Part shown: piece after piece, positions 23,336 through 24,654 of the stretch | How positions within the stretch are numbered: position 1 is the stretch's first letter | Layout of the letters: each line of letters starts with the position of its first letter | Translations under genes and position numbers: made by a program | NCBI GenBank assembly: GCA_900551325.1 | Contig: URVM01000034.1 | Span: 1-24,654, forward strand | Length of the DNA stretch: 24,654 bases | Direction of reading: 5' to 3' | DNA from: an uncultured Eubacteriales bacterium | GTDB lineage: Bacteria; Bacillota; Clostridia; Lachnospirales; Cellulosilyticaceae | Notes under the pieces: model-generated | Database searches by the model: none | What the model was told of the DNA's origin: nothing | The model's input: only the letters and a program-made list of their open reading frames with translations

Positions 23336-23510
23336 AACTTCACCTTTAGCTTCGAATTGTTACCTCTTGGTTTGGTCTACGTGGGTTACGTGCTGTGGGA
23401 AACTACTCTTCACCCTCTTTAGTCTTTGAAAAGAGGTAACAATTCTGGTCACCCTTTTTCAGATATAAATCTTGTATTAATGTAAAGAATATAGTATTTA
23501 GTTCAAAAAA
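23336..23510. repeat. repeat element, copy 1, with a 15-bp hairpin
   Basis: Starts AACTTCACCTTTA. Its first 63 bp match 24160-24222 at 45 positions without gaps, by hand count, and the match resumes at AACAATTCT and runs to TATTTAGTT before a terminator hairpin. GAATTGTTACCTCTT (23354-23368) is perfectly complementary to AAGAGGTAACAATTC (23431-23445). Strand of any transcript unknown. Confidence 0.7.
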
Positions 23511-23537
23511 AGGAACTGTCCCTATAGAACAGTTCCT
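23511..23537 (-). terminator. terminator of hsp20
   Basis: AGGAACTGT (23511-23519) pairs with ACAGTTCCT (23529-23537). In the minus direction it is followed by seven T, 9 bp past the hsp20 stop. Confidence 0.9.
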
Positions 23538-23545
23538 ACTCATAT

Positions 23546-23992
23546 TTATTGAATCATAATGCGATGTTTAGGTGTTTCAGCTATAACTTGTTTTGGTGCA
23601 ATAACTTTTAGTATGCCATCTTCTAATTTAGCCTCTATAGCTTCTTCATTAATGTCTTTTAAATAAATGCTTCTTTGCATTGCACTCATACGTCTTTCTC
23701 TATGGATATAGTTATCTTTATCCTCACTAATTTCTTCTTGTTTTTGTACAGAGATGATTAAGCTATCATTATGATAATCTAGTTGAATTTCTTCCTTCTT
23801 AATACCAGGCATTTCAGCTTCAACTAAATAAGCCCCATCCGTCTCCTTTATATCAATTTTAAATGTGTCATTTCTTAAACTTCTTAGTGGCATAAAACTG
23901 TCATTAAAAAAGTCATCGATAGCATTGTAAAAATCATTTACTCCTGTGTTACTTAAAGCTCTGTTTCTGTTAAAAGGTGTTAATCCAAACAT
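23546..23992 (-). CDS. hsp20: small heat-shock protein (Hsp20/alpha-crystallin)
   Basis: ATP-independent holdase chaperone, 148 residues, usual length for clostridial Hsp18/Hsp20. Seen: N-terminal FGLTPFNRNRALSN and a DFFNDSF segment; the alpha-crystallin domain from about residue 42 (FKIDIKETDGAYLVEAEMPG, IKKEEIQLDYHNDSLIISV); the end of the domain with the conserved region LEDGILKVIAPK; and a short C-terminal tail with HRIMIQ. The ATG at 23992 has AAAGGAGG 6-7 nt upstream. A sigma-A promoter and a perfect CIRCE element precede it, so heat-induced derepression through HrcA is expected. Transcribed alone, ending at a strong terminator. Confidence 0.95.
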   Translation of the reverse strand: MFGLTPFNRNRALSNTGVNDFYNAIDDFFNDSFMPLRSLRNDTFKIDIKETDGAYLVEAEMPGIKKEEIQLDYHNDSLIISVQKQEEISEDKDNYIHRERRMSAMQRSIYLKDINEEAIEAKLEDGILKVIAPKQVIAETPKHRIMIQ

Positions 23993-24028
23993 ATCAATTC
24001 CTCCTTTAAAAACTATTTTATTATTTTG

Positions 24029-24099
24029 TTAGCACTCTCATTCAATGAGTGCTAATTTGTTTACACTTATAATATATACAGTTTTCATGATTTTGTCAA
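24029..24099 (-). promoter_or_regulatory. hsp20 promoter with perfect CIRCE (HrcA operator)
   Basis: TTAGCACTC (24029-24037), nine bases, GAGTGCTAA (24047-24055) match the CIRCE consensus at every arm position. On the minus strand the promoter is TTGACA (24099-24094), 17 bp, TATATT (24076-24071), so the operator covers the early transcribed leader. Confidence 0.95.
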
Positions 24100-24159
24100 C
24101 TATTTTATATAATTTATTTCACTTTTACGAACAATTATACCCTATTCTTTAACTAGACC

Positions 24160-24298
24160 AACTCCACCTTTATGTCCCCATTGCCACCTCTTACTTTGGT
24201 CTACGCGAGCAATGTGCTACAGATAACAATTCTAGCCATCATTTTCCTAAATCTAAATGTAAATGGTATATTAGTGTAATTGATTTATTATTTAGTTA
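24160..24298. repeat. repeat element, copy 2 (diverged, shortened)
   Basis: Starts AACTCCACCTTTA and contains TTTGGTCTACG, as in the copy at 23336. It lacks about 36 bp from the middle, including most of one hairpin arm, then rejoins at AACAATTCT and runs to ATTTAGTT before its own hairpin terminator. Confidence 0.7.
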
Positions 24299-24337
24299 AA
24301 AAAGATGACTCCTGTAGTATACAGAAATCATCTTTTT
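24299..24337. terminator. bidirectional terminator hairpin
   Basis: AAAAAGATGA (24299-24308) pairs with TCATCTTTTT (24328-24337), with an inner stem CTGTA (24312-24316) and TACAG (24320-24324). A/T runs on both sides. No protein gene ends here, so it implies a non-coding transcript or a gene beyond the edge. Confidence 0.75.
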
Positions 24338-24348
24338 GATCTTGTGTC

Positions 24349-24654
24349 AACTCCTCATACTCTCTTATGCACTTTAGTAGATAACAGGATGGGGCTTGCT
24401 CCTAGAAAGACTTCTATTATTTCAAAGACTTTGGTGAGTAATATAAGGATGCATTTTCCTAATCCTACCTAGGTCGTGTCGGTTGAGTAATATTCAAAAT
24501 GAGAAAATAGCATCCCCAACTTCACTACCTCTTACTTCCATGCTCTCTTAAGTAACCTCAATGGGTAAAGGGATGTGGGCTGCTCCTACGAAGGCTTCTT
24601 CATGGAGGTGAGCTTAGAGTGGGTTAGTGAGCGTGTGAACAAGGGTTTTAGCCA
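24349..24654. repeat. two tandem diverged GC-rich repeat units, second cut by the window edge
   Basis: Unit 1 from about 24349 and unit 2 from about 24518. Their CAT-R-CTCTCTTA motifs, at 24356 and 24539, are 183 bp apart. Both continue GGATG-GGG-TGCTCCTA-GAA-CTTCT and GGTGAG in the same order. No convincing coding frame or ribosome site was found. The last 90 bp of unit 2 also resemble the candidate RNA at 9056-9150 (GGGT, GGATG, CTCC, GAA-GC, GGTG, TTAGAG, TTAGCCA in order). Confidence 0.55.

Larger units (their letters stand above)
23224..23545. other. intergenic region with a repeat element, no gene
   Basis: Holds the DUF969 promoter region (-10 TATAAT on the minus strand at 23260-23255), the repeat element at 23336-23510 and the hsp20 terminator. 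No open frame is convincing. Confidence 0.7.

Noticed and set aside
24340..24654. A protein gene at the right edge
   Set aside because: No long frame with a ribosome site is visible on either strand; the sequence is repeat-like and GC-rich.

Overview
The window is low-GC DNA from an anaerobic, spore-forming Firmicute. AT-rich codon use, strong AGGAGG-type ribosome binding sites, a CIRCE element, a Gram-positive LexA box, DUF1540 and Cys-rich coat-like proteins, and many long-stemmed terminators all point to Clostridia. My best guess, not checked, is a Lachnospirales/Cellulosilyticum-like lineage. I see no tRNA, rRNA, CRISPR array, intact insertion sequence or phage gene.

Layout, left to right. 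(1) 162-1703: an SOS operon of a small unknown protein and a Y-family DNA polymerase, with a consensus promoter and a LexA box. (2) 1921-3423: a HEAT-repeat plus RNA-methyltransferase-like protein. (3) 3616-4185: a GNAT acetyltransferase. (4) 4296-7671: divergent GT4 and GT2 glycosyltransferases and a Cys-rich protein, possibly surface or spore glycosylation. (5) 7791-13308: an MFS transporter, a GC-rich candidate structured RNA at about 9045-9332, a GH38 alpha-mannosidase and a divergent GntR/LacI-type regulator. (6) 13494-15056: an NhaC-type antiporter. (7) 15261-17763: a VOC protein, a TetR repressor and a divergent MATE efflux pump; the TetR and MATE promoters lie face to face over one palindromic operator. 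(8) 17837-19997: a small membrane protein with an attenuator-like leader, a two-domain DUF1540 protein whose start codon lies in a hairpin, an unknown protein and a Cys-rich CGCN-repeat protein. (9) 20038-23223: a gamma-glutamylcyclotransferase-like enzyme, pyroglutamyl peptidase and a DUF969/DUF979 transporter pair, which look like a 5-oxoproline module. (10) 23546-24654: an HrcA/CIRCE-controlled small heat-shock protein followed by about 500 bp of repeats.

The least explained material is non-coding. GC-rich elements at 9045-9332, 20500-20694, 23336-23510 and 24160-24654 share short collinear motifs, and some are clear diverged copies of one another. They may be a dispersed family of structured RNAs or small non-autonomous elements. 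Many genes start downstream of the longest open frame; where the ribosome binding site decides the start I use that start and say so.
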